A DNA stretch of 22,125 nt from Polyangia bacterium. GTDB taxonomy: Bacteria > Myxococcota_A > Polyangia > Polyangiales > Polyangiaceae. Positions 14,851 through 22,125 of the stretch are shown here, piece after piece (the stretch's first letter is position 1; each line of letters begins with the position of its first letter). Under the pieces are notes generated by a model. It was not told the DNA's origin. It worked only from the letters and a program-made list of their open reading frames with translations, and did not search any database. The translations under genes were made by a program, and so were the position numbers. The DNA is taken from positions 1 through 22,125 of the forward strand of contig JAUILJ010000018.1 of assembly GCA_030433055.1 (NCBI GenBank). The letters are read 5' to 3'.

Positions 14851-16076
14851 TACTCCTGCACGCGAACGTAGGCGAAGCGGCGCTTCTTCGAGCCGACTCG
14901 CAGTAGGTATCGCTTTCCTCGCTGGAGTAGATGTTTGACGTCAGTGACACGTTCACCATCTACTTCGACTCCGCCTTGCTCGATCATGCGGCGCCCTTCG
15001 CTGGTGGACTTGACCAGCCTGGCCTCGCTGAGTGCCTTGCTGAGGGACAAACCCTGGCCATCGGTGCCGAGCTCCAGCTCCGGGACGTCGTCCGGGACAC
15101 CGTCCCTTAGATAGGTGGCTTCGAACTCGCCGCGCGCCGCACTGGCCGCGCTGGCGTCGTGGAAGCGAGCGATCAGCTCTTCGGCGAACAACTTCTTCGC
15201 CTCCAGTGGGCCGGATTCCGCGCGGATTGTCTCGATCTCGGCGTTCGTACGCCCGCTGAGCAGGTCGTAAAACCGCCAGATCACGCTGTCATCGATCTGC
15301 ATGCATTTGCGGAACATCTCGATCGGGGCTTCGGTGACGCCGATGTAGTTGTCCGCCGACTTGCTCATCTTCTTGCCGACGATCTTTCCGTCTTCGATGC
15401 GTGCGTCGATGCCTTCGAGGATGGGTGTCGTGATGACGATCTGCGGCTGCTTGCCGTAGTGCTTCATCAGGTCGCGCCCCACCATCAGGTTGAACAGTTG
15501 ATCGGTGCCGCCGATCTCGACGTCGCTCTCGAGCGCCACCGAGTCGTATCCCTGGAGTAACGGGTAGAGGAACTCGTGGAGGTAGATGTCCTTGTTCTGC
15601 TCGAAGCGCTCGCGGAAATCGCGGCGTTCCATGGTGCGAGCGACCGTGCGCTTCGCAGCGAGCTCGATCACTTGATCGAGGGACAGCTTGCCCAGCCACT
15701 CGCTGTTGTAGCGAACCTCGGTCAGCTTGGGGTCGAGGATCTTGAACGCCTGTGTCTTGTAGGTATCAGCAGAGGCCAGCACTTGCTCTCGCGTGAGGCG
15801 CGGGCGGGCATCGTTCTGACCTGTCGGATCCCCCACCATCGCGGTGAAGTCACCGATCAGAAACACGACGTGGTGACCCAGCTCCTGGAACTGACGCATT
15901 TTCTGCATCAGCACCGTGTGCCCGACGTGGAGATCGGGGCGCGTCGGATCGAAGCCAGTCTTGATCTTCAGTGGCTTGCCGCTCTTCAAGCGCTCTGCGA
16001 GATCTGCGCGTTCATGCAGATCCACCACTCCGCGGGTCAGCAGCTCCAGCTGCTCCTCGACGCTCACAGCACTCAT
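14850..16076 (-). CDS. tyrS: Tyrosyl-tRNA synthetase
   Basis: Charges tRNA-Tyr with tyrosine; cytoplasmic class I synthetase. In the 408-residue product the Rossmann core has the HIGH variant HVGH (50-53) inside GFDPTRPDLHVGHTVLMQK, DQLFNLMVGRDLM (193-205) and KMSKS (237-241). An S4-type RNA-binding domain closes the protein (about 340-405, LSLSKALSEARLVKS to YLLRVG). The sequence around HVGH and the length point to the TyrZ-like group rather than the E. coli TyrS group. The frame is open to a GTG at 16097, but MSAVSVEEQLELL fits the family start, so I chose ATG 16076; no clear ribosome-binding site precedes either. It lies 73 bp after ihfB on the same strand without a convincing promoter between, so co-transcription is likely. 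Its stop overlaps the lipoprotein start. Confidence 0.96.
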   Translation of the reverse strand: MSAVSVEEQLELLTRGVVDLHERADLAERLKSGKPLKIKTGFDPTRPDLHVGHTVLMQKMRQFQELGHHVVFLIGDFTAMVGDPTGQNDARPRLTREQVLASADTYKTQAFKILDPKLTEVRYNSEWLGKLSLDQVIELAAKRTVARTMERRDFRERFEQNKDIYLHEFLYPLLQGYDSVALESDVEIGGTDQLFNLMVGRDLMKHYGKQPQIVITTPILEGIDARIEDGKIVGKKMSKSADNYIGVTEAPIEMFRKCMQIDDSVIWRFYDLLSGRTNAEIETIRAESGPLEAKKLFAEELIARFHDASAASAARGEFEATYLRDGVPDDVPELELGTDGQGLSLSKALSEARLVKSTSEGRRMIEQGGVEVDGERVTDVKHLLQRGKRYLLRVGSKKRRFAYVRVQE

Positions 16077-16149
16077 GAGGCGGGGGGTATGACACACCCA
16101 GCGGGTCGCGCGTCAGAGTAATTCGGCGGCGGCGCGGGTCGGGAGGTGC

Positions 16150-16509
16150 TCAATCGTCGTCGTCAGAGTCGTCGCGCAGAGGCAGCTCACCGGCTTCACC
16201 CGCCTGGCGCCGTGCCTCGAGCTCGCGCTCGCGGCTCGCGTTGACCAGCTCCTTCAGCTCCTTGCCCACCTTGAAGAAGGGCAATCGCTTGGCCGGAACT
16301 GGAACCGGCTGACCCGTGCGTGGGTTGCGCCCGTCGTACGGCTTGTAGGGTCGAACCGTGAAGCTGCCGAAGCCACGGATTTCGATACCTTCGCCACGCT
16401 GGAGGGCTTGGGTCATCGCGTCGAACACGCAGTTGACCACCATCTCTGCCCGCGCCTTCGTCAGCTCGGATCGGGCTGCTATGGCTTCGATGAGCTCGCT
16501 CTTGGTCAT
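16150..16509 (-). CDS. ihfB: Integration host factor beta-like (HU/IHF family) DNA-bending protein
   Basis: A small nucleoid protein that binds and bends DNA as a dimer. The 119-residue product starts MTKSELIEAIA like IHF-beta and carries EIRGFGSFTVR (43-53), the DNA-intercalating arm region with GRNPRTGQPVPVPAKRLPFFK (60-80) and GKELKELVN. It exceeds the usual 90-100 residues by a charged C-terminal extension (RERELEARRQ, then RDDSDDDD). The frame is open upstream to 16632, but the perfect GGAGGAG six nt before ATG 16509, the family N-terminus, and a promoter at 16559-16587 fix the start. It is the first gene of a probable ihfB-tyrS-lipoprotein unit. Assignment to IHF-beta rather than HU rests on the N-terminus and arm sequence. 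Confidence 0.93.
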   Translation of the reverse strand: MTKSELIEAIAARSELTKARAEMVVNCVFDAMTQALQRGEGIEIRGFGSFTVRPYKPYDGRNPRTGQPVPVPAKRLPFFKVGKELKELVNASRERELEARRQAGEAGELPLRDDSDDDD

Positions 16510-16515
16510 TCCCCA

Positions 16516-16522
16516 CTCCTCC
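16516..16522 (-). promoter_or_regulatory. Strong ribosome-binding site of ihfB
   Basis: GGAGGAG on the minus strand, 6 nt before ATG 16509. It is the best Shine-Dalgarno sequence in the window and decides the ihfB start. Confidence 0.8.
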
Positions 16523-16558
16523 AGCGCCCCGCTCGGGCGAACGGTCGCGACACCGCAA

Positions 16559-16587
16559 ATCGTCCCCGCCGACAGGGGAATTGTCAA
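16559..16587 (-). promoter_or_regulatory. Sigma70-like promoter candidate of ihfB
   Basis: A perfect TTGACA -35 (16587-16582) and a weak GACGAT -10 (16564-16559, 3/6) are spaced by 17 nt, giving a start near 16552 and a leader of about 40 nt. The spacer contains the inverted repeat TCCCC/GGGGA (16563-16567 and 16575-16579), a possible operator. Confidence 0.45.
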
Positions 16588-16691
16588 CGATTTCAATGGG
16601 GCAGCCTCGCCTCTGTGGGGTAGGCAAAGCACCTTCAGCGCTGGCCTTTCAACACGGGTACTGGCGGAGAGGGAGCCCGACCCAGGCGCTC

Positions 16692-18845
16692 CTACAAAGC
16701 CTCCAGGATGACTCGGTCCAGTACAAAATCTGCTTGGGTTACAGACACTTGCAGCGTTGCTCTGGGGATCTCAGCGGGATCTCCGCGGGTCGTCAGGCGC
16801 ACGCGGGGCAACACGACCCGGCGGCAGGTGCCCGCAGCGAATGCGAGCGACGCCTGGTGCCGCTGCTCTCCGACGCGTAGCAGCACAACCCCCGGTTCAG
16901 CGTTCGCCATCCGCGCCCAAACCGTGGTCACTCGATATTCCCCGGGCTCTGCGGCGACCAGCTCGAGGGACGCCTGAGTAGCGGCCTGCCCCTCCAGCTC
17001 GCGGGGTCGTGGGTGCGTCGGGGCGGCGCGGAACCTCAGGCCTTGGCGCTGACTCACGCAGCTCCCGGGCGGCCAGTCTGGGTGCACCCAGCCTCCCTGC
17101 ACTTCGCGTGGGGGCCAATCGGATTCCGCTTCCAGAACGATTCCTCGGGTTTGGGGGGGAGGGGACCAGGCGCTCCAGCTCGCAGGTTTGTTTCCGTGCG
17201 GGTTAAAATCGTAGAACCACCCCGTGGCGCTCAGGGCCTGCAACAGCAAACCCTCCCGCGAGTCATAGGTCCGTCGCGCAACGAACACCTGGCCCTTCGC
17301 CCCCGCGCGCCAAGCCGCGAGCGCGCCCGGATCGAAGCCCAGATTGAAGCCGTGGTCGGTGTCAACGAACACGACGCGGGCTCCCTGGGCAGCTCCGCCG
17401 ACATGAGCCCGCACCTCTGCGCTGCTTGGAAACATCGGCTGCCCGCCTTCACGCTCCATCAGCGAGTGATGGTCGTACGCCGAGTGCAATGCGAAGCCGA
17501 GCAAGCTGACGCTCGGCACCCAAGCCCGGAGGCGCCAGCTGCTGATGAACCAGCCCAGCAGGATGTGCTCCAGTGGTAGGGCGTCGATGTAGAAGCGCGC
17601 GCCCCCGCCAGGATAGTTGCCGTCGAAATAGAACGGCGCATACACCAGCACCTGCAGTACTAGTGCTCCCGCGAGGAAACGCATGGCCGCTGAGCGTCGC
17701 CCGCGCCAGGCGATCCAGGGTACCGCGAGCGCGAACAGCTCCAGGTTGCCCGCGTCCACCAAGTGGGCCTTGAGGCGCCGACCAGTGGTCGCGAGCATCT
17801 GCCAGGCGCCGAAGCCGTGAGGCATCTGGCTCCGCACGAAATCCCCGTGCTCGAACAGGCATCCGCGCGCGCCGGGGCCGTAGCCAAAGCAGCCCGGTGG
17901 CCCATCGGCGAGCGCGTAGTACGCCAGCTGTGAGGAACCGAAGAGCGCGCCAGAGGTCGCTGCTTGATGCCAAAGCCAGAGCGCCGCTCCCGGCAGCAGC
18001 CCGAGCACGACGGGTGCTAGAACCCAACCGCTCCTGCTTTGGGCGGGTCGTGGGCGCGCGCCTGGCATCCACCACAAGAGTCCTAGGCTGAGGGCAGCGG
18101 CGATGGCGCTGAACGGGCGCGTCGCCAGCAGCCATCCCAGACACAGCCCGCTCCCGGCGAGCCAGGTAGCGACGCGAGCCGCTCCGCCCTGAGCGTCCCG
18201 CGCCCGGAGCGCGCAGTACACCACCGCCAGCCACAACACGGCGCACCAACCGTGGCTCATCGTGTCCGCCGTGTGGTAGCGCAGCGCGGCCGAGAGCGTC
18301 GAGAGCAAGGCCGCCCACCAGGCGACGCGTGGATTGTCGGGAAACAAGCGGGCGGCGCAAGCGTAGGTCAGCCCAACACACGCCACACCGAGCAGCGGCC
18401 CAAGCCACATCGGGACGTCGAGCAATTGGAAGGGCGCCAGCGCGAGTGGATATCCGGGAGGAAATATCGTGGCGGCTCTGAGCTCGGAGGTCGGTAAGAT
18501 GAAGCGCCCAGAGAAGCTCGCCTCGCTGGCTGGTAGTGCAAATCCGAAGCTGCCCGCCGCGAAGCTGCGCGCCTCGAGCCAGTAGCTCGTAGCGTCGATG
18601 ATGCGGGGTCCTCCCCGAAGGTAGAACGCGACGTAGGCGGCGGACAGAGCGCCTGCACCGAGGGCCAGTGCCCCTAGGGCGCCTCGCGGATGCTTCGTCG
18701 CGCTTCTGGCTGCGCGCTCGAGCACACGGGGGCGAAGGGCGGCTAAGACTCCGAGCAGTGCGCCGAGGATCAGCGCAGCCCAGGCCGCCGCGTCGGGGGG
18801 CACCCCGAACGTCCCCAGTGGTGTGGTGAGAGCCTGTGGCGACAC
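16692..18845 (-). CDS. GT-C-type multi-pass membrane glycosyltransferase-like protein with C-terminal beta-sandwich (717 aa)
   Basis: A polytopic inner-membrane protein, probably a polyprenyl-phosphate-sugar-dependent glycosyltransferase of the GT-C fold (GT39/ArnT-like). TM helices begin at about 20-37 and 56-76. The first long periplasmic loop has an acidic site (IIDATSYWLEARSFAAG, D84), and FPPGYPLALAPF (128-139) matches the PPGYP segment common in these families. Several further helices run to about residue 450. A soluble C-terminal part follows; its last 150 residues begin LEAES and end FVLDRVILEAL, which resembles a CBM6/35-like carbohydrate-binding beta-sandwich (inference from edge motifs only). 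The start is a GTG, 19 bp after the stop of the related gene upstream, with no obvious ribosome-binding site, so the two are likely one transcript. Donor and acceptor are unknown. Confidence 0.8.
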   Translation of the reverse strand: MSPQALTTPLGTFGVPPDAAAWAALILGALLGVLAALRPRVLERAARSATKHPRGALGALALGAGALSAAYVAFYLRGGPRIIDATSYWLEARSFAAGSFGFALPASEASFSGRFILPTSELRAATIFPPGYPLALAPFQLLDVPMWLGPLLGVACVGLTYACAARLFPDNPRVAWWAALLSTLSAALRYHTADTMSHGWCAVLWLAVVYCALRARDAQGGAARVATWLAGSGLCLGWLLATRPFSAIAAALSLGLLWWMPGARPRPAQSRSGWVLAPVVLGLLPGAALWLWHQAATSGALFGSSQLAYYALADGPPGCFGYGPGARGCLFEHGDFVRSQMPHGFGAWQMLATTGRRLKAHLVDAGNLELFALAVPWIAWRGRRSAAMRFLAGALVLQVLVYAPFYFDGNYPGGGARFYIDALPLEHILLGWFISSWRLRAWVPSVSLLGFALHSAYDHHSLMEREGGQPMFPSSAEVRAHVGGAAQGARVVFVDTDHGFNLGFDPGALAAWRAGAKGQVFVARRTYDSREGLLLQALSATGWFYDFNPHGNKPASWSAWSPPPQTRGIVLEAESDWPPREVQGGWVHPDWPPGSCVSQRQGLRFRAAPTHPRPRELEGQAATQASLELVAAEPGEYRVTTVWARMANAEPGVVLLRVGEQRHQASLAFAAGTCRRVVLPRVRLTTRGDPAEIPRATLQVSVTQADFVLDRVILEAL

Positions 18846-18864
18846 GGGGACAGACTAGCTGGTC

Positions 18865-21105
18865 TCAAGGCTTGCTGAGGGTCTGCGTGCCATGGGGAGC
18901 ACCGCCCTGCACCAACCAGACATGATACAGGATGCGTTCGCCCTCCAGCTGCTTCAATCGAAAGTCGACCTCGGGGCCCAGAGACGCCGGGGGAACCTGG
19001 ATGCTGACCTCACGCCAGCCGTCGCTCGGTTCCAGTGTGATTTTCCCCAGGGATACGCCGCCGGCGAAGACCTCGAGCACGGAGCGAGTCGCCTGGGCTG
19101 CCCGAACGACCAGCCTCCCGGATCGCCGAGGCTCGCCGCTGAGAACGAAAGCTGTCTCCGTTCCCTGGGGGACGATACGACCAGCGTCCCAGAGGTCTCG
19201 ATCCGGATCGTTGGGGTTGGGCAGCAGCTTCATCGTGACGAAGCCCAGGGCGCCCTCAACTGCGAATCGATGCTGCTTCTCGCTGACCAGATCCGCGAGA
19301 TCCAGCTCATCGCTGACGGACTCGTCGGCGGTCAGGTCCAGAGGCTGACTGCTCCCGTCGAAGCTCTGCCAGTTGGCCTTGTAGATCACCTTGTCTGCCC
19401 CGCCGCAGATCACATTCCCGCGCACCGGGATGTGAGCCAGGGCGTCACCGAACCAAAGCGGCAGGGTACCCCACCAGCTCGGGTAGATCGCCATGGCGTT
19501 GGGACGATCTTCGACGGGCATCCGCTCGATCAGTTCCAGGGCAGCCGGCACGCCCCACTGGCTGGCGCGGGCGAAGGGCAGATCGTGATAGCCGCCGAGC
19601 CCGATGATATCGAGCCCCGGGAGATCTGAACGATAGGTGAGCGCGCCAGCGTCCCCAACGAGCACGCGCCGCGGGCGAAGCTGCTTGAGCAGGCTCCCCG
19701 CCGTGAGATGCTGATCGCGGATGTTGCGCGAGGCCCGCGCGAAGAACCACACCTGTTCACGAAACCGCGGCAGCTGGTTCAAGATGAAAAGCGTTGCCGC
19801 GAGGATACCAAATGCCGCCTGGAGCAAGTGCAGCTTGACGCCCCGGCTGGCCCGCGCCGGCACGATTGACAACAGCCCACCGAGGCCCAGCGCCGCCAAC
19901 ATCAGCAGCCAGGCGAGCGCAGGCATGGTGTAGCGCTCGTTCTGCCAACGCACCTGACCATTCAGCGCCACGACCAGCACCCAAGAAGCCGCGCTGAGCC
20001 AGAGCAGGAGCGCATACTTGCGAGTGCGTTGTGGAACGAGAGCAAGCGCGCCTAACCCCCACAAAATCCAGCCCCAGCCCGGTTGCTCGGAGAGGTGGTA
20101 GTGGGTGATCCGCAGAACCTGGTACTTGGTGTGGAAGACCCAAGCGTCCCACACCTGTTGGCGACTCAGGTGTGGATGGTGCATCTCGAGCTTGACCAAC
20201 GCGCCCGCCGCGGTGCTGTCGCCGGTGAGGATCTTGTTGGTGATGGCCTGTCCCAGCAGGACACAGAACGCGGGGACGCCGCACCACACGAGCGCCACCA
20301 GCCCGCTCGCTCTGCCCTGCCGCTTGAGCACGCTGTAGGCCGCGCTGCAGCCAAACAAGGCGACGATCAGCGCAGACTCGGGCCGTGTCGCGACCAGTAG
20401 GGCCCCGCAGATGCCCAGACGTGCGGCGCCCGGCCACGCTTTCGTTGCCGTGGGGTAAAGCTCTGGAGCGCGCATCAAGTCGTCCCAGGCGACGAGCGCG
20501 GCCCCCCAGAGGCCAAGGAAGAGCGCGACTTCCATGCCGCTGAACAACGACCAGTCCAGCGCGCCGACACACAGAAACGCTGGCGGGGCCAGCCACGCGG
20601 TCCACTTGGGCAAGCCACTGAACAGGCGCCGGACCCCGATTAGGAACCCGAGGCAGCTCACGCAGGCGACGAGCGAAGCCCAGAGCATCAAGCTCAGCGA
20701 GCGGAAACCTATCCAGTAGCCGAGCGCCAGGACGAAGGGGTACAGCAAGCTGGTGCCGCCACTGGAGTAGCCGTTGCCCTCGGACCACTGGAAGGGGTAG
20801 CCCCGTGCTGTGGCGCGGGCGAAGTCGAAGTGGATGAAGACGTCGTCCAGTGGCGCCGACCAAATGCCCGTCGGTGTGAGCAGCTCACCCGAGGCGTAGC
20901 TCTGGGCGTAACCCAGCTGCAGGCGCAGCGCTCCGAAGAACAGCTGCGCCACGTAGAGGATGGTCAGTGAGGCGAACAATGCGTAGAGCCCGTACTCCAA
21001 GCGGCTCTTCCATCCCCTGGGCTCGGTGACCGCACCGGTGCCCCGACCTAGGCCGGCAACGAACAGGTGTCTGCGTATCAGGCTGAGGCGGTCCCACCAG
21101 GTCAT
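18865..21105 (-). CDS. GT-C-type multi-pass membrane glycosyltransferase-like protein (746 aa)
   Basis: A polytopic inner-membrane protein with a GT-C-like N-terminal half. TM1 spans about 37-60. The first external loop carries the Asp pair SAPLDDVFIHFDFAR (D87, D88), the likely catalytic acidic site, followed by GYSSGGTSLLYPFVLALGYWIG, typical of these families. SGMEVALFLGLWG (189-201) and LVATRPESALIVALF (237-251) are further conserved-looking segments. About ten more helices reach roughly residue 450. The C-terminal 300 residues are soluble: an alpha/beta stretch (VLVGDAGALTYRSDLPGLDIIGLGGYHD) and a terminal beta-rich domain (RSGRLVVRAAQ to ILYHVWLVQG). The ATG at 21105 is the first of the frame; only a weak GAG lies upstream. 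The next gene, 19 bp downstream, encodes a second protein of the same plan, so the pair probably build or decorate the same cell-surface glycan. Specific substrates cannot be read from the sequence. Confidence 0.82.
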   Translation of the reverse strand: MTWWDRLSLIRRHLFVAGLGRGTGAVTEPRGWKSRLEYGLYALFASLTILYVAQLFFGALRLQLGYAQSYASGELLTPTGIWSAPLDDVFIHFDFARATARGYPFQWSEGNGYSSGGTSLLYPFVLALGYWIGFRSLSLMLWASLVACVSCLGFLIGVRRLFSGLPKWTAWLAPPAFLCVGALDWSLFSGMEVALFLGLWGAALVAWDDLMRAPELYPTATKAWPGAARLGICGALLVATRPESALIVALFGCSAAYSVLKRQGRASGLVALVWCGVPAFCVLLGQAITNKILTGDSTAAGALVKLEMHHPHLSRQQVWDAWVFHTKYQVLRITHYHLSEQPGWGWILWGLGALALVPQRTRKYALLLWLSAASWVLVVALNGQVRWQNERYTMPALAWLLMLAALGLGGLLSIVPARASRGVKLHLLQAAFGILAATLFILNQLPRFREQVWFFARASRNIRDQHLTAGSLLKQLRPRRVLVGDAGALTYRSDLPGLDIIGLGGYHDLPFARASQWGVPAALELIERMPVEDRPNAMAIYPSWWGTLPLWFGDALAHIPVRGNVICGGADKVIYKANWQSFDGSSQPLDLTADESVSDELDLADLVSEKQHRFAVEGALGFVTMKLLPNPNDPDRDLWDAGRIVPQGTETAFVLSGEPRRSGRLVVRAAQATRSVLEVFAGGVSLGKITLEPSDGWREVSIQVPPASLGPEVDFRLKQLEGERILYHVWLVQGGAPHGTQTLSKP

Positions 21106-21524
21106 CGTTCGCGTCGTCTCGCCCCGCTATCGCGAGCTCCAGAGAAGTCGGGCTCCAACGGGGCGGCGCGGTGTAACACGGGCGTGTGCGCCAGACGAAC
21201 GGAGACGACCTCGTGGCAGCCACGAACCACCCCGCCGTCAGCGCGTGAACAGCACTGAACAGGCGGATGGATGATATGGAACGCGGATTGGAAGCTGGGT
21301 GCGGTAGTTGAAACAATCCAGTCTTGCAGTCTGCGGGGGCAGATCGTCGCAGCCTGCGCCCTTGAGGAGCTGGACTCGCAATGCTCCAGGAGGCTCATGG
21401 ATGGGCTTGCTTGAGCGCGGGCGAGGCGCTCTACTACGAGCGCCACTCCGGCTTGGGGGAGTAGCACCCCTGATGGAAGTGGAGAGTCATTCGCGCCTTC
21501 TGCGGTGCGAACCGAGAACATTCA
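21106..21524. other. Divergent intergenic region, 419 bp
   Basis: This separates the minus-strand GT-C pair from the plus-strand gene at 21525 and should hold promoters for both. I see one perfect spaced palindrome (21211-21225) and an isolated TATCAT -10-like hexamer on the minus strand (21276-21271) without a matching -35. Frames crossing it are not coherent proteins. No RNA gene is recognised. Confidence 0.55.
21211..21225. repeat. 15-bp spaced palindrome upstream of the GT-C pair
   Basis: tcgtgg-cag-ccacga: perfect 6-bp arms with a 3-nt centre, about 106 bp upstream of the start at 21105. It could be an operator for the GT-C genes or a short hairpin in their leader. A single copy in this GC-rich region may also be chance. 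Confidence 0.3.
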
Positions 21525-22125
21525 ATGCGTTGGTTCGTAGAGGTCTCGCCGACGGGCGATGTGAGCAAGTCAAGTCGGTACTGTGTCGAGGCCAAGCAGT
21601 GGCAAGCGGCCCTGCAGGAGACACGGAAGTCCCTGGGGGACATTGGCCCGCTGTCGAAGTTCGCCATCGAGCTGCTGGACAACGGCTATCGCGCCGTCGA
21701 TCCCGCGACCAAGACCCGCTACACGGTGGCCAAGGCTCCGGATGACGCTGAGCTCACGCCCCTGAACGGCAACTCGAGTCCGGCGGCGGAAGCAAAGCAG
21801 GGCTCCCCGGCCAAGTCGTCGGAGAAGCCAGCACCCAAGATCCAGCCGGTACATCCGACTCAGGAAAAGCGGGCGGAGGCGGCCGCGAAGCCCAGCGCGA
21901 GCATCGACTTCCATGTGGTGCGAAAGCGCTCCGAGGACCCTTCGGAGCGTACCCCCATCAGCTATCGCGAGTTCGCCTACGCGGTGAAACCGGGCACCTC
22001 GCGAGCCGCCGCGGAGGAACTGATTCGCGAACGTTTCCGCGAGGTTCAGGAGTCTCTGGCGGCCCGAGCGCCTGGCAAGTTCGTGCAGTTGGCGGTGTTC
22101 GACCACGTCTTCGAGAAGCGACCCG
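21525..22125 (+). CDS. Unknown two-part protein, 3' partial
   Basis: An open frame of 200 complete codons that runs off the right edge, with strong G/C preference at third positions and no stop. It begins at ATG 21525 (MRWFVEVSPTGD); the only in-frame ATG after the stop at 21471, with GAG eight nt upstream. Residues 1-85 form a compact domain (RYCVEAKQWQAALQETRK, GPLSKFAIELLDNGYRAVDP, RYTVAKAPDD). A Pro/Ala/Lys-rich linker (about 86-135) follows. A second domain starts IDFHVVRKRSEDPSERTPISYREFAYAV and continues through a charged helix to GKFVQLAVFDHVFEKRP at the edge. No signal peptide, TM helix or catalytic motif is visible. I do not recognise the family. The frames overlapping it on either strand lack this domain-linker-domain order. 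Confidence 0.75.
   Translation, partial: MRWFVEVSPTGDVSKSSRYCVEAKQWQAALQETRKSLGDIGPLSKFAIELLDNGYRAVDPATKTRYTVAKAPDDAELTPLNGNSSPAAEAKQGSPAKSSEKPAPKIQPVHPTQEKRAEAAAKPSASIDFHVVRKRSEDPSERTPISYREFAYAVKPGTSRAAAEELIRERFREVQESLAARAPGKFVQLAVFDHVFEKRP

Noticed and set aside
17449..18408. A 319-residue minus-strand frame within the GT-C gene
   Set aside because: It is a shifted frame of the real membrane protein with Arg/Ala-rich, non-hydrophobic composition and no domain.
19757..20863. A 368-residue minus-strand frame within the second GT-C gene
   Set aside because: Same reason: an out-of-frame GC-rich open stretch; the 746-aa frame has clear TM helices and GT-C motifs.
21308..21745. A plus-strand frame spanning the right intergenic gap
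   Set aside because: It runs out of phase with the better-supported gene at 21525, lacks conserved-looking segments, and is Arg/Ser/Gly-rich.

Overview
The window looks like chromosomal DNA from a high-GC myxobacterium (Myxococcota, probably a Polyangiales-like lineage). Reasons: strong G/C preference at third codon positions; a CarD/CdnL-family regulator close to Myxococcus CdnL; a membrane-anchored eukaryotic-like Ser/Thr kinase with low-complexity tails; a PilZ domain of the myxobacterial type; and a tandem UvrA. This is a lineage inference from gene content. I see no tRNA, rRNA, CRISPR array, insertion sequence or phage gene. Most genes lie on the minus strand.

Left (1-5141, +): the 3' part of a double-length UvrA with four ABC modules; the true start is left of the window. 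It converges on a minus-strand gene (5183-6367) for a Pro/Met/Gly-rich single-pass membrane protein with a long Pro-Thr tail. Its layout resembles the non-kinase part of the Ser/Thr kinase encoded about 2.4 kb away.

Middle: a GT4 glycosyltransferase (6563-7699, +) ends 4 bp from a convergent gene for a two-ACT-domain protein that resembles the C-terminal regulatory end of GlnD (7704-8423, -). Next is a translationally coupled minus-strand trio: cobalamin adenosyltransferase, peptide deformylase and Ser/Thr kinase (11676 down to 8790). Both junctions are ATGA overlaps. Upstream, also on minus, are a degenerate-receiver/receiver/PilZ protein (11784-12992) and cdnL (13033-13557), which has a good sigma70-like promoter of its own.

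Right: reading along the minus strand, two large GT-C-type membrane proteins (21105 to 16692) are followed by ihfB (its own promoter and a strong RBS), tyrS and a lipoprotein gene whose start touches the tyrS stop. After a 419 bp gap, a plus-strand gene of unknown function (21525 onward) runs off the right edge.

The window mixes housekeeping functions (DNA repair, translation, nucleoid structure, transcription initiation) with envelope and signalling genes (kinase, PilZ, ACT, glycosyltransferases). I do not see one coherent new defence or biosynthetic system. The most unusual items are the asymmetric tandem UvrA, the kinase-like stalk protein without a kinase domain, the stand-alone GlnD-type ACT protein, the adenosyltransferase-deformylase-kinase operon, and the unnamed gene at the right edge.
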